Of a stretch of DNA of 64,000 bases, positions 54,835-61,911 are shown piece by piece. The position numbers were made by a program, and so were the translations under genes. Under the pieces are notes generated by a model. It worked only from the letters and a program-made list of their open reading frames with translations. It ran no database searches and had not been told where the DNA came from. The stretch's first letter is position 1; the number at the start of each line of letters is the position of its first letter. The DNA is from Seongchinamella sediminis (GTDB taxonomy: Bacteria > Pseudomonadota > Gammaproteobacteria > Pseudomonadales > Halieaceae): assembly GCF_003457605.1 (NCBI RefSeq), contig NZ_QRAN01000010.1, forward strand, positions 62,001 to 126,000. The letters run 5' to 3'.

Positions 54835-55497
54835 ATGAACCCATATCAGAACGACGACAGCAGCCGGCAGGCGCTGGTAGACGCCATGGTCGCCCTGGGC
54901 CACAAAGGGCTCAACAAGGGCAGCTCGGGCAATGTCTCTGCGCGCACCGGCGCCGGCATGCTGATCACCCCCACCGGCATTCCCGCCGCCAGCCTCGAAG
55001 CCCGGCAGATCGTCCACATGAACCTGGACGGTGAGCCGGACGCAGACCAGCTGATCCCCTCCAGTGAATGGCGCATGCACGCAGACGTCTACCGGAGCAA
55101 AGCAGGGATTGGCGCCGTGGTTCACTGCCATTCCCCTTACGCGACGATCCTGGCCTGCGCCCGCAGGGCGATACCCGCCATGCACTACATGGTGGCCGCG
55201 GCCGGCGGTCACGGCATACCGCTGGCGGACTACGCGACCTTCGGCAGTCGGGAGCTGTCGCTGGCCAACCTCAGGGCGCTGGAGGGTTCCCTGGCCTGCC
55301 TGCTGGCCAATCACGGGCAGCTCGCGGTGGGCAAGGACCTGGAAGGCGCACTGAAACTGGCGGAGGTGGTCGAGGAACAGGCGCATTGCTACTGGGGCAC
55401 CCTGGCCATTGGCGGCCCCGTGGTACTCGATCGCGGGCAGATGGACGAGGTAGTAAGCGCGTTCGGTGACTACGGGCAGCAGCGCGGCCCCGGCTAG
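54835..55497 (+). CDS. Class II aldolase/adducin family protein
   Basis: A 220-residue zinc aldolase of the FucA type. The GSSGNVSAR loop is the phosphate site; PSSEWRMHADVY holds the catalytic Glu, VVHCHSPYATIL two zinc His and LANHGQLAVG the third. The substrate may be L-fuculose-, rhamnulose- or other sugar 1-phosphate; nothing around it settles which. ATG 54835 follows an AAAGGA-type site. It is separated from the nucleoside locus by three genes. Confidence 0.88.
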   Translation: MNPYQNDDSSRQALVDAMVALGHKGLNKGSSGNVSARTGAGMLITPTGIPAASLEARQIVHMNLDGEPDADQLIPSSEWRMHADVYRSKAGIGAVVHCHSPYATILACARRAIPAMHYMVAAAGGHGIPLADYATFGSRELSLANLRALEGSLACLLANHGQLAVGKDLEGALKLAEVVEEQAHCYWGTLAIGGPVVLDRGQMDEVVSAFGDYGQQRGPG

Positions 55498-55668
55498 CGC
55501 CATGCCAGCGCGCCAGCGCCGCAGCAGGCCGGGACGCAGGTAGCGCAACATATACCGCCTATGCAGACCAGCGGCACCGGTTTTGCGCCAATGGCGATGC
55601 GGGATGCCCCCGCTGGGTCCGCGCTGTGGTAAAATTTTCGCTCACCCAACCACAGGCATTGACACGCT

Positions 55669-56280
55669 ATGGGCGTTTCCAGGCTCATTACCGCGGGCAC
55701 ACTGGTGGCAGCGCTGGTAGCATGCACCGACCACAGCGCGGACGCACCGGCGAGCGGCAGCGAGCAGTGCCAGGGCCGCGGCCAGAACCTGCTGCAGGAC
55801 CCGGACTTCGCCACCATCGGCGGCTCCCGGCGGGAGCGCCAGTGGTTCCATTCCCAACACGGCGGTGAACCGTCCTTCGAGCACAGCGCCAGCAACGGCG
55901 AACTGTTAATCGAAAAGACCGGCAGTGAACCCTGGTTCATCCTGACCCAGATCATCCAGCGCGCCGACATTCCCGGCCGGCGGGTTGTATTCAGCGCCGA
56001 GATCAAGCTGGACCTTCATCCCCCGGCGATTCCACATGCCTTCAAACAGGGCGGCGGCCTCACCGTCACTGCCATGGCGAACGGCAAACCGGTCCTGCGC
56101 TCGCTGATGGAACACGAGCCCCACATGGGCACGACAGACTGGCAGCCCGTGCAGGTGGTACTGGAGTTACCGAAGCAGGTGCAGTCAGTGCGCCTGGGCT
56201 TTATCCACCAGGCAGACGGCAGCATGCGGGTTCGCAACCCCGCCCTCAAGCGCATCGCCAGGGATGACTGCGATGGCTGA
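55669..56280 (+). CDS. Lipoprotein, carbohydrate-binding-like beta sandwich
   Basis: A 203-residue protein with a lipoprotein signal (ITAGTLVAALVACTD). The body begins NLLQDPDFATIGGSRRER and continues with alternating strands (RRVVFSAEIKLDL, VQVVLELPKQVQSVRLGF) like the jelly-roll/CBM-type folds. The function is unknown. It precedes a porin gene by 143 bp on the same strand and could be co-expressed with it. Confidence 0.65.
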   Translation: MGVSRLITAGTLVAALVACTDHSADAPASGSEQCQGRGQNLLQDPDFATIGGSRRERQWFHSQHGGEPSFEHSASNGELLIEKTGSEPWFILTQIIQRADIPGRRVVFSAEIKLDLHPPAIPHAFKQGGGLTVTAMANGKPVLRSLMEHEPHMGTTDWQPVQVVLELPKQVQSVRLGFIHQADGSMRVRNPALKRIARDDCDG

Positions 56281-56422
56281 CCGGTGGGTACCCGGGATTC
56301 GGGGCCATTCGCAGCATGCCGGTAGCCGGCGTCACCACCATTCACATTTCAGCAACCAGGTCTGCGACTACATCCATTACCGCGGATGCGGCGCAGTCAC
56401 TGGGCATTCCAAGGAGAGTAAT

Positions 56423-57661
56423 ATGACAGCACGCAACCTCAGCCTGGGCATTTTTGCCGCCACCGCGCTCGGTATCTCGATCACCCCCGCCTTCGCCGAC
56501 ACGAGCAGCGGCAACGACTTCACCAGCCTGTTCACCGACGGCAAGGCCTCATTCAACTTCCGCTATCGCTACGAGCACGTGGACCAGGACAGCTTCAGCC
56601 GCAATGCCAGGGCCTCAACCCTGCGCTCCCGGCTGACCTTTAACTCGGCCGAGTACCGCGGGCTGTCCTTCCTCGCTGAATTCGACGATGTCACCGCCAT
56701 TGGCAGTGACGACTACAACTCCACCGCGAACGGCAATACCGGCTACCCGGTGGTAGCCGATCCCGAGGGCACCGAGGTCAACCAGGCCTGGCTCAAGTAT
56801 GCCGCCGGCGCGGCGTCGGGCACCTATGGCCGGCAGCGCATACTGCACGGCAGCCAGCGTTTTATCGGCGGGGTTGGCTGGCGCCAGAACGAGCAGACCT
56901 ACGATGGTTTCCGCGCGATGTACCAGGGCGATCAAGGCTTTACGCTTGACTATGCCTACGTGTACAACGTCAACCGGATCTTCGGCCCGGACGACGGGCC
57001 GGTACAACCCGCCAATCATCACGGCGAGAACCACTTCCTGCGCGCCGACTGGGCCTTCGCCGAAAATCACACGCTGACCGGTTTCTACTACGGACTTGAT
57101 ATAGACGATGACCCCGCCTATGCCGCGGGCAAAACCGTGGGTAACTCCTCCGACACCGTGGGTGTGGAATACAGCGGCAAGTTTGGCCCCGTGGGCGCCA
57201 AAGCCGCTTATGCGACCCAGTCTGAGGCCGGTGACAGCCCGCTGTCCTACGATGCCGACTACTACCTGCTCGAGGGTAGCTTCGCCTTCTCCGGCCTCAA
57301 GGCCAGCCTGGGTTACGAGGTGCTTGGCGCCGGTGATGGCGTCGGCTTCAAAACCCCCTACGCCACCCTGCACAAGTTCCAGGGCTGGGCCGACATGTTC
57401 CTGGTCACTCCCGGGGACGGTATCGAGGACCTCTACCTGGGCCTGACCGGCAAACTCGGACCGGTAGCCCTGGGCGGTTTCTACCATGACTTCAGTGCCG
57501 AGGACTCCAGTGAGGACTGGGGCTCGGAAATCGACCTGGTAGCCACCTGGGACTACAGCAAGAACTGGAGTTTCCAGCTCAAGTACGCGAGCTTTTCCAG
57601 TGACTCGGACGCCTACGCCGATACCGACAAGGCCTGGTTGACGGTGAACTTCAAGATTTGA
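56423..57661 (+). CDS. Outer-membrane porin of the alginate-export/OprB-like type
   Basis: A 412-residue beta-barrel protein with a signal peptide (SLGIFAATALGISITPAFA). Alternating strands such as ASFNFRYRYEHVDQDSFSRN and ASTLRSRLTFNSAEYRGLSF, YDGFRAMYQGDQGFTLDYAY and the C-terminal KAWLTVNFKI fit a 16-18-strand barrel. The substrate is unknown. ATG 56423 has an excellent AAGGAG; the longer frame upstream overlaps other sequence without signal. Confidence 0.82.
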   Translation: MTARNLSLGIFAATALGISITPAFADTSSGNDFTSLFTDGKASFNFRYRYEHVDQDSFSRNARASTLRSRLTFNSAEYRGLSFLAEFDDVTAIGSDDYNSTANGNTGYPVVADPEGTEVNQAWLKYAAGAASGTYGRQRILHGSQRFIGGVGWRQNEQTYDGFRAMYQGDQGFTLDYAYVYNVNRIFGPDDGPVQPANHHGENHFLRADWAFAENHTLTGFYYGLDIDDDPAYAAGKTVGNSSDTVGVEYSGKFGPVGAKAAYATQSEAGDSPLSYDADYYLLEGSFAFSGLKASLGYEVLGAGDGVGFKTPYATLHKFQGWADMFLVTPGDGIEDLYLGLTGKLGPVALGGFYHDFSAEDSSEDWGSEIDLVATWDYSKNWSFQLKYASFSSDSDAYADTDKAWLTVNFKI

Positions 57662-57694
57662 ACCGGGATTGCACGCGGGCGTAGTGCCGGCGTC

Positions 57695-58096
57695 TTACTT
57701 GGCGCTGGAACGCAGGATAAACGCTTCCAGCTCCTTGTCGACGCCAAACACATGGCGGGTCAGCCATTCGGTCAGGTAGGTGGAGATGAGCTCCCGGAAA
57801 GCCGCATCGAGGTCCTGCCCGGGCTGTAGCAGCTGGTTTATTTCCTCGCGAAAGCGGTCATGCGCCTCGCGGTGATCGTCCCTGTCCGGATAGTCCAACA
57901 GCTCCATGTACCGCTCTTCCAGGGCGAAGTGGGTTTCCGTGTACAGGAGCAGCTTGGACAGCACATCGACGGAACAACCCGGCTCGGCGATCTCGTCGAG
58001 AATCTCAAATAACACCTGATGCTGTGCATCCTGCCAGATCAGCTCACTGGTCTTCCTCATCGCTCCAGTTTGCCAGCCCGGGAAATCAATCGCCAT
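57695..58096 (-). CDS. Bacteriohemerythrin
   Basis: A 133-residue four-helix di-iron oxygen-binding protein. The ligands are visible in order: DAQHQVLFEILD, THFALEERYM (His-x3-Glu), DDHREAHDRF and RHVFGVDKELE (His-x4-Asp). It stores or senses oxygen. The start is uncertain: ATG 58096 or ATG 58060, the latter with GGAG very close. It stands behind deoC, 20 bp away, on the same strand. Confidence 0.9.
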   Translation of the reverse strand: MAIDFPGWQTGAMRKTSELIWQDAQHQVLFEILDEIAEPGCSVDVLSKLLLYTETHFALEERYMELLDYPDRDDHREAHDRFREEINQLLQPGQDLDAAFRELISTYLTEWLTRHVFGVDKELEAFILRSSAK

Positions 58097-58116
58097 GACT
58101 CAGGTCATTGCAGTCT

Positions 58117-58782
58117 CTAGTAGTCCCCGGCGCCGCGCTCGCCCTGCAGGATAGCCACCCCCGAGCTGGTGCCCAGCCGGCTTGCCCCGGCGGCGATCAT
58201 GGCCCGGGCAGTGTCGATATCCCGCACGCCCCCCGATGCCTTGACTGCCACGTCCGCGCCTACCGATGTCGCCATCAGCCTGACCAGGTCGACACTGGCC
58301 CCCGCCGCGGCAAAGCCGGTGGAGGTCTTGACGAAGGCGACCCCGAGCTCCGTGCACAGCTGGCACAGGGTGACAATCTCTTCCCTGCCCAGCAGGCAGG
58401 CCTCGAAAATGACCTTCAGCGGCACCTGGCCGCAGGCCTGGAGCACCGCGGCCACATCGCTGCGCACCTGTTCCCAGTGGCCGGCCCTGGCCTGGCCAAT
58501 GGGGATTACCATGTCTATTTCCGCGGCCCCGTCGGCAATCGCGGTTTGCGCTTCGAAGGCCTTGGCGGCGGTCGCCATGGCGCCGAGGGGAAAACCAACC
58601 ACCGAGCACACCCCCACCTCCGTCCCGGCGAGGCAGCGGGCCGCCAGCGACACATAGCCGGAGTTGACGCACACCGTGCGGAAGCCGTATTCCGCCGCCT
58701 CGGCGCAAAGCTGTTCAATCTGCGCCGGCGTCGCTTCAGGCTTGAGCAGGGTGTGGTCGATGTAGCGGGCGAGTTCGGTCAT
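58117..58782 (-). CDS. deoC: Deoxyribose-phosphate aldolase
   Basis: A 221-residue DERA. EIDMVIPIG carries the Asp, VAFVKTSTGF the Schiff-base Lys and VKASGGVRD the second Lys. It cleaves 2-deoxyribose 5-phosphate into glyceraldehyde 3-phosphate and acetaldehyde. GGAGG precedes ATG 58782. It is divergent from rbsK across 74 bp. No deoA, deoB or deoD is in the window, so the substrate is more likely made by a kinase than by phosphopentomutase. Confidence 0.95.
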   Translation of the reverse strand: MTELARYIDHTLLKPEATPAQIEQLCAEAAEYGFRTVCVNSGYVSLAARCLAGTEVGVCSVVGFPLGAMATAAKAFEAQTAIADGAAEIDMVIPIGQARAGHWEQVRSDVAAVLQACGQVPLKVIFEACLLGREEIVTLCQLCTELGVAFVKTSTGFAAAGASVDLVRLMATSVGADVAVKASGGVRDIDTARAMIAAGASRLGTSSGVAILQGERGAGDY

Positions 58783-58856
58783 GGCGGCTACCTCCGGCGG
58801 GCGAGGGGCTATTCTGGTCTATACTGCAGCGATAATAAACACGTCCCGGGGGTGCT

Positions 58857-59759
58857 ATGGATATCGCGGTGATTGGTTCCAACATGGTCGACCTGGTTGC
58901 CTATATCGACAAAATGCCGAAGCTGGGTGAGACCCTGGAAGCCGACGACTTCGCCATGGGCTGCGGTGGCAAGGGCGCCAACCAGGCGGTAGCCGCGGCC
59001 CGGCTGGGAGGCCGGGTGCTGATGATGACCCGGGTTGGCGATGACGCCTTTGCCGACAACACCATTCGCAACCTGGCGGAGAGTGGGGTTGATACCCGCT
59101 TCGTGGAGCGTGTGCCCGGCGTGTCCAGCGGCGTTGCGCCCATCATGGTAGACCGGGATTCCCACAACCGCATCCTGATTATTCCCGGCGCCAACAAGCA
59201 CCTGTTGCCCCCGGCCATCGACGCCGCCGCCGCCACCCTGCGCCAGTGCAAGCTGATTGTGATGCAGCTGGAAATCCCGCTGGAAACCATTTACCACACC
59301 ATCGCCCTGGCCAACGATGCCGGGGTGCCGGTCATCCTCAACACGGCGCCGGCGAATCCCGCCCTCGACCTGGCCTGGGCCTGCCGCTGCGACTACCTGG
59401 TGCCCAATGAAACCGAACTGGAAATACTCACCGGCATGCTGGTTGCAGACCTGCCGCAAATCGAGGCGGCGGCGCAATCGCTGTTTGAGCGCGGCCTGAA
59501 ACACCTCATTGTCACCCTCGGCGAAAAGGGCGCGCTGCACCTGCACGGCGAGGACAAACGCCACTTCCCGGCGCCCACCGTCGATGCGGTGGATACCACC
59601 GGCGCCGGCGATGCCTTTGTCGGCTGCTTTGCCCAGACCCTGGTGGCTTCGGGCGATATCAGCCAGGCGCTAGAACGGGCGATCCGCTATGCCTCGCAAA
59701 GCGTCACCGCCCGGGGCACCCAGACCTCCTACCCGGATGCCGAGGCCTTTGGCCACTGA
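58857..59759 (+). CDS. rbsK: Ribokinase-type PfkB kinase (ribo- or deoxyribokinase)
   Basis: A 300-residue PfkB-family sugar kinase. GCGGKGANQAVAAARLGG is the first family signature and DAVDTTGAGDAFVGCFAQT the second, with the catalytic Asp. The pattern is ribokinase-like. Because deoC is its divergent neighbour and a sugar permease and NUP protein follow, phosphorylation of 2-deoxyribose as well as ribose is plausible, as in deoK systems. Its stop abuts that of the convergent NUP gene in TGATCA. Confidence 0.92.
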   Translation: MDIAVIGSNMVDLVAYIDKMPKLGETLEADDFAMGCGGKGANQAVAAARLGGRVLMMTRVGDDAFADNTIRNLAESGVDTRFVERVPGVSSGVAPIMVDRDSHNRILIIPGANKHLLPPAIDAAAATLRQCKLIVMQLEIPLETIYHTIALANDAGVPVILNTAPANPALDLAWACRCDYLVPNETELEILTGMLVADLPQIEAAAQSLFERGLKHLIVTLGEKGALHLHGEDKRHFPAPTVDAVDTTGAGDAFVGCFAQTLVASGDISQALERAIRYASQSVTARGTQTSYPDAEAFGH

Positions 59760-60818
59760 TCAGGGCGCGGGGATCCTGTCCCGGTACTCTTCCCAGTTGC
59801 CGACCAGCTCGTTGACCACCGCACTGCCCACCAGGTAGGCGTTTTCCAGCGCCGCATCGAGCCCGGCGTAACTGTCGTGCTGTTCTTCCAGCAGGTATTG
59901 CGCCGCGGACTTGCCGGGCGGCGGCAGGGTGTAGTTGGACGCCGTCCGCAGCACCATTACCCGGTTCTTGTCGACCTTGCCGGCGTTGTGCAGGTAGGTC
60001 AGGGACTGGAAGGTGCCGGTGTCTTCCATGGCCGAGCTGACAAAGCTGCCCTCGCCGCCGGTCCAGTAATCGACCCACTGGTTGGCCCAGTCGTTCATCA
60101 CTTCACCGTGCCAGAAGGTCATTGCCGCCAGCTGGTCGCCCTTGAGCACGAAGGGTTTGCGCTGGCCTACCGGGTAGTCCACATAGAGTTTGCGGGTGGC
60201 CTCCAGGGTCTCGTGATCCGGCAGCTGCATGTCTTTGGTGAACTGGTAGGCCCACTCGAACAGGTCAGCGTTGAGCTCGAACACCTCTCCCAGGCTGTAG
60301 GACAGGCGCTGCTGGTCGCCCGGACCCTGGCTGAACAGGGGGAAATAGCCGTGGTCCCAGTCCTCGGGAATTTCCCGGGCGTCGATTTCGTGGGCCAGGT
60401 CACCGTCCACCAGGAAGCGGGCCCAGGCCACCGAACCCAGGGAGGCGTCCGCCGGGTCGAAACCGGAGATGCCGGCCACCAGCCAGTAGGCCTTGCTGAG
60501 ATCAAAGCGGGGGTCCAGCCCCAGGGCCATGACGCTGGCGGCGGCATTGGCTGTTCCGATGCCGGTGACAATGCCCATGACACCGGTTTTTTCATTCATG
60601 TGGATGTCGTGGTGCATGTGCGGCGCCGGGAACACCCTGTCCAGTTGCTGGCGCTCGTACCAGCGCTGGAACTCGCCGGCGTCATCGCCGCTGTCATCGC
60701 CGGTTTCAAACATGGTCACCACCACTACTTTCACCGGGACAGGCGCCGCCTGGGCGCCGGCTGCCAGCGCCAGGGCGGCCAGGGCGAGCAGCGATTGCTG
60801 TATCAGTTTCATTACCAC
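59760..60818 (-). CDS. Purine nucleoside permease (NUP)-family secreted protein
   Basis: A 352-residue protein of the NUP family (PF06516). It starts with a signal peptide (LLALAALALAAGAQA) and continues VKVVVVTMFETGDDSGDDAG, EKTGVMGIVTGIGTANAAAS and VAGISGFDPADASLGSVAWA, the fold of nucleoside phosphorylases. Although named permease, such a soluble exported protein is better read as a periplasmic nucleoside-binding or -cleaving enzyme. The start is GTG 60818 or ATG 60812. It is the last gene of the operon with the permease and the TonB receptor. Confidence 0.85.
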   Translation of the reverse strand: MVMKLIQQSLLALAALALAAGAQAAPVPVKVVVVTMFETGDDSGDDAGEFQRWYERQQLDRVFPAPHMHHDIHMNEKTGVMGIVTGIGTANAAASVMALGLDPRFDLSKAYWLVAGISGFDPADASLGSVAWARFLVDGDLAHEIDAREIPEDWDHGYFPLFSQGPGDQQRLSYSLGEVFELNADLFEWAYQFTKDMQLPDHETLEATRKLYVDYPVGQRKPFVLKGDQLAAMTFWHGEVMNDWANQWVDYWTGGEGSFVSSAMEDTGTFQSLTYLHNAGKVDKNRVMVLRTASNYTLPPPGKSAAQYLLEEQHDSYAGLDAALENAYLVGSAVVNELVGNWEEYRDRIPAP

Positions 60819-60845
60819 AGTACCTCACACCAAGGGCGGCAGGCC

Positions 60846-61847
60846 CTACAGATTGGAATAGATGATCATGCCCAGGCCCACCAGGAAGGCGGCGAACATG
60901 GCGGCGATCAGGCTGTTGGTCCCGGCGGGAGCCTGCCTGAACTCCTTCCAGATAAATACCCCCCAGAAGGCGGCCACCATGGTGGCACCCTGGCCCAGGC
61001 CATAGGACACGGCATAGCCGGCCTTGCCCGCGGCAATGATATTAAAACAGAAGCCGGTGGCCCAGATGGCGCCGCCCAGAATACCCACCAGGTGCAGCCG
61101 CGGCGTGCCGCGACGGAAGTAATCACCTACCGGCACCGGCTCGCCGGTAACCGGCTTGTAGTTGAGGGGAATGAGAAACAGCAGGTTGGACACCAGCAGG
61201 CCGATGCCAAACCAGACCCCGGCGGAGTAGGGCGTCATCAGCCCGGGCTCGGGGCTGGCAAAATCGAAGGACATGGACTGGGCGACAAAGCGGTAGAAGA
61301 AGCCCATGGCAATACCCGCGATGACGGAAATCACCAGCCCCTTGCCCACCCCTGACTGGCCATCGGCGGGCAGGCGACGGTAAATGAGCGCATCGAGAAC
61401 AATGGCGACCACCACCAGGCCCACGCCGAGGAACAGCAGCAGGGAATTACTCACCTGCGCCGGATCGTAATTGGCCAGTACCCCGATTACCAGGGCCAGA
61501 CCTATGCCCACCGGAAACGCCACCGCCATGCCGGCGATGTCGATGGCGACCACGAGCAGGATATTGGCCAGATTGAAGACCGCGCCGCCCAGCAGGGCCA
61601 TTTTTATGGCCTCGGGACTGGCCTGGGAAATGTCCTCGACGAAACTGCGGCCCTGCTCGCCACTGCTGCCGAGGGTGAACGCCAGCAACAAGGCCAGCAG
61701 CAGCACGCCGATGGAGTAATCCCAGTAGAACAGCTGGAAGCGCCACTCCTGGGTGGCAAGTTTCTGGGTGTTGGCCCAGGAACCCCAGCACAGCATGGTG
61801 ACGAAGCACAGGGCGACCGCTACCCCGTAGGATTCAACAATGAACAT
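60846..61847 (-). CDS. GRP/RbsU-type sugar permease (DMT superfamily)
   Basis: A 333-residue inner-membrane protein with ten predicted helices: VALCFVTMLCWGSWANTQKL, GIGLALVIGVLANYDPAQVS and VGILGGAIWATGFCFNIIAA among them. The pattern is that of the glucose/ribose porter and ureide-permease families. GAGGG precedes ATG 61847. Its place between a TonB receptor and a secreted NUP protein suggests uptake of ribose, deoxyribose or a base; the sugar is favoured by rbsK and deoC next door. A 27-bp gap separates it from NUP. Confidence 0.85.
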   Translation of the reverse strand: MFIVESYGVAVALCFVTMLCWGSWANTQKLATQEWRFQLFYWDYSIGVLLLALLLAFTLGSSGEQGRSFVEDISQASPEAIKMALLGGAVFNLANILLVVAIDIAGMAVAFPVGIGLALVIGVLANYDPAQVSNSLLLFLGVGLVVVAIVLDALIYRRLPADGQSGVGKGLVISVIAGIAMGFFYRFVAQSMSFDFASPEPGLMTPYSAGVWFGIGLLVSNLLFLIPLNYKPVTGEPVPVGDYFRRGTPRLHLVGILGGAIWATGFCFNIIAAGKAGYAVSYGLGQGATMVAAFWGVFIWKEFRQAPAGTNSLIAAMFAAFLVGLGMIIYSNL

Positions 61848-61911
61848 GAACTGGCCCTCTTGGGTTTATTAGTAGAAGACGGCAGTCACTTTGCACGCCG
61901 GATCAGCGGCA

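Noticed and set aside
54829-55551. 240-codon minus-strand frame with a hydrophobic start
   Set aside because: It is antisense to the class II aldolase, whose zinc ligands and GNVS loop are intact; the hydrophobic start is by chance.
59877-61355. 492-codon open frame on the plus strand
   Set aside because: It is antisense to NUP and the permease gene; its composition (His, Gln, Gly, Val) is that of a shadow frame.
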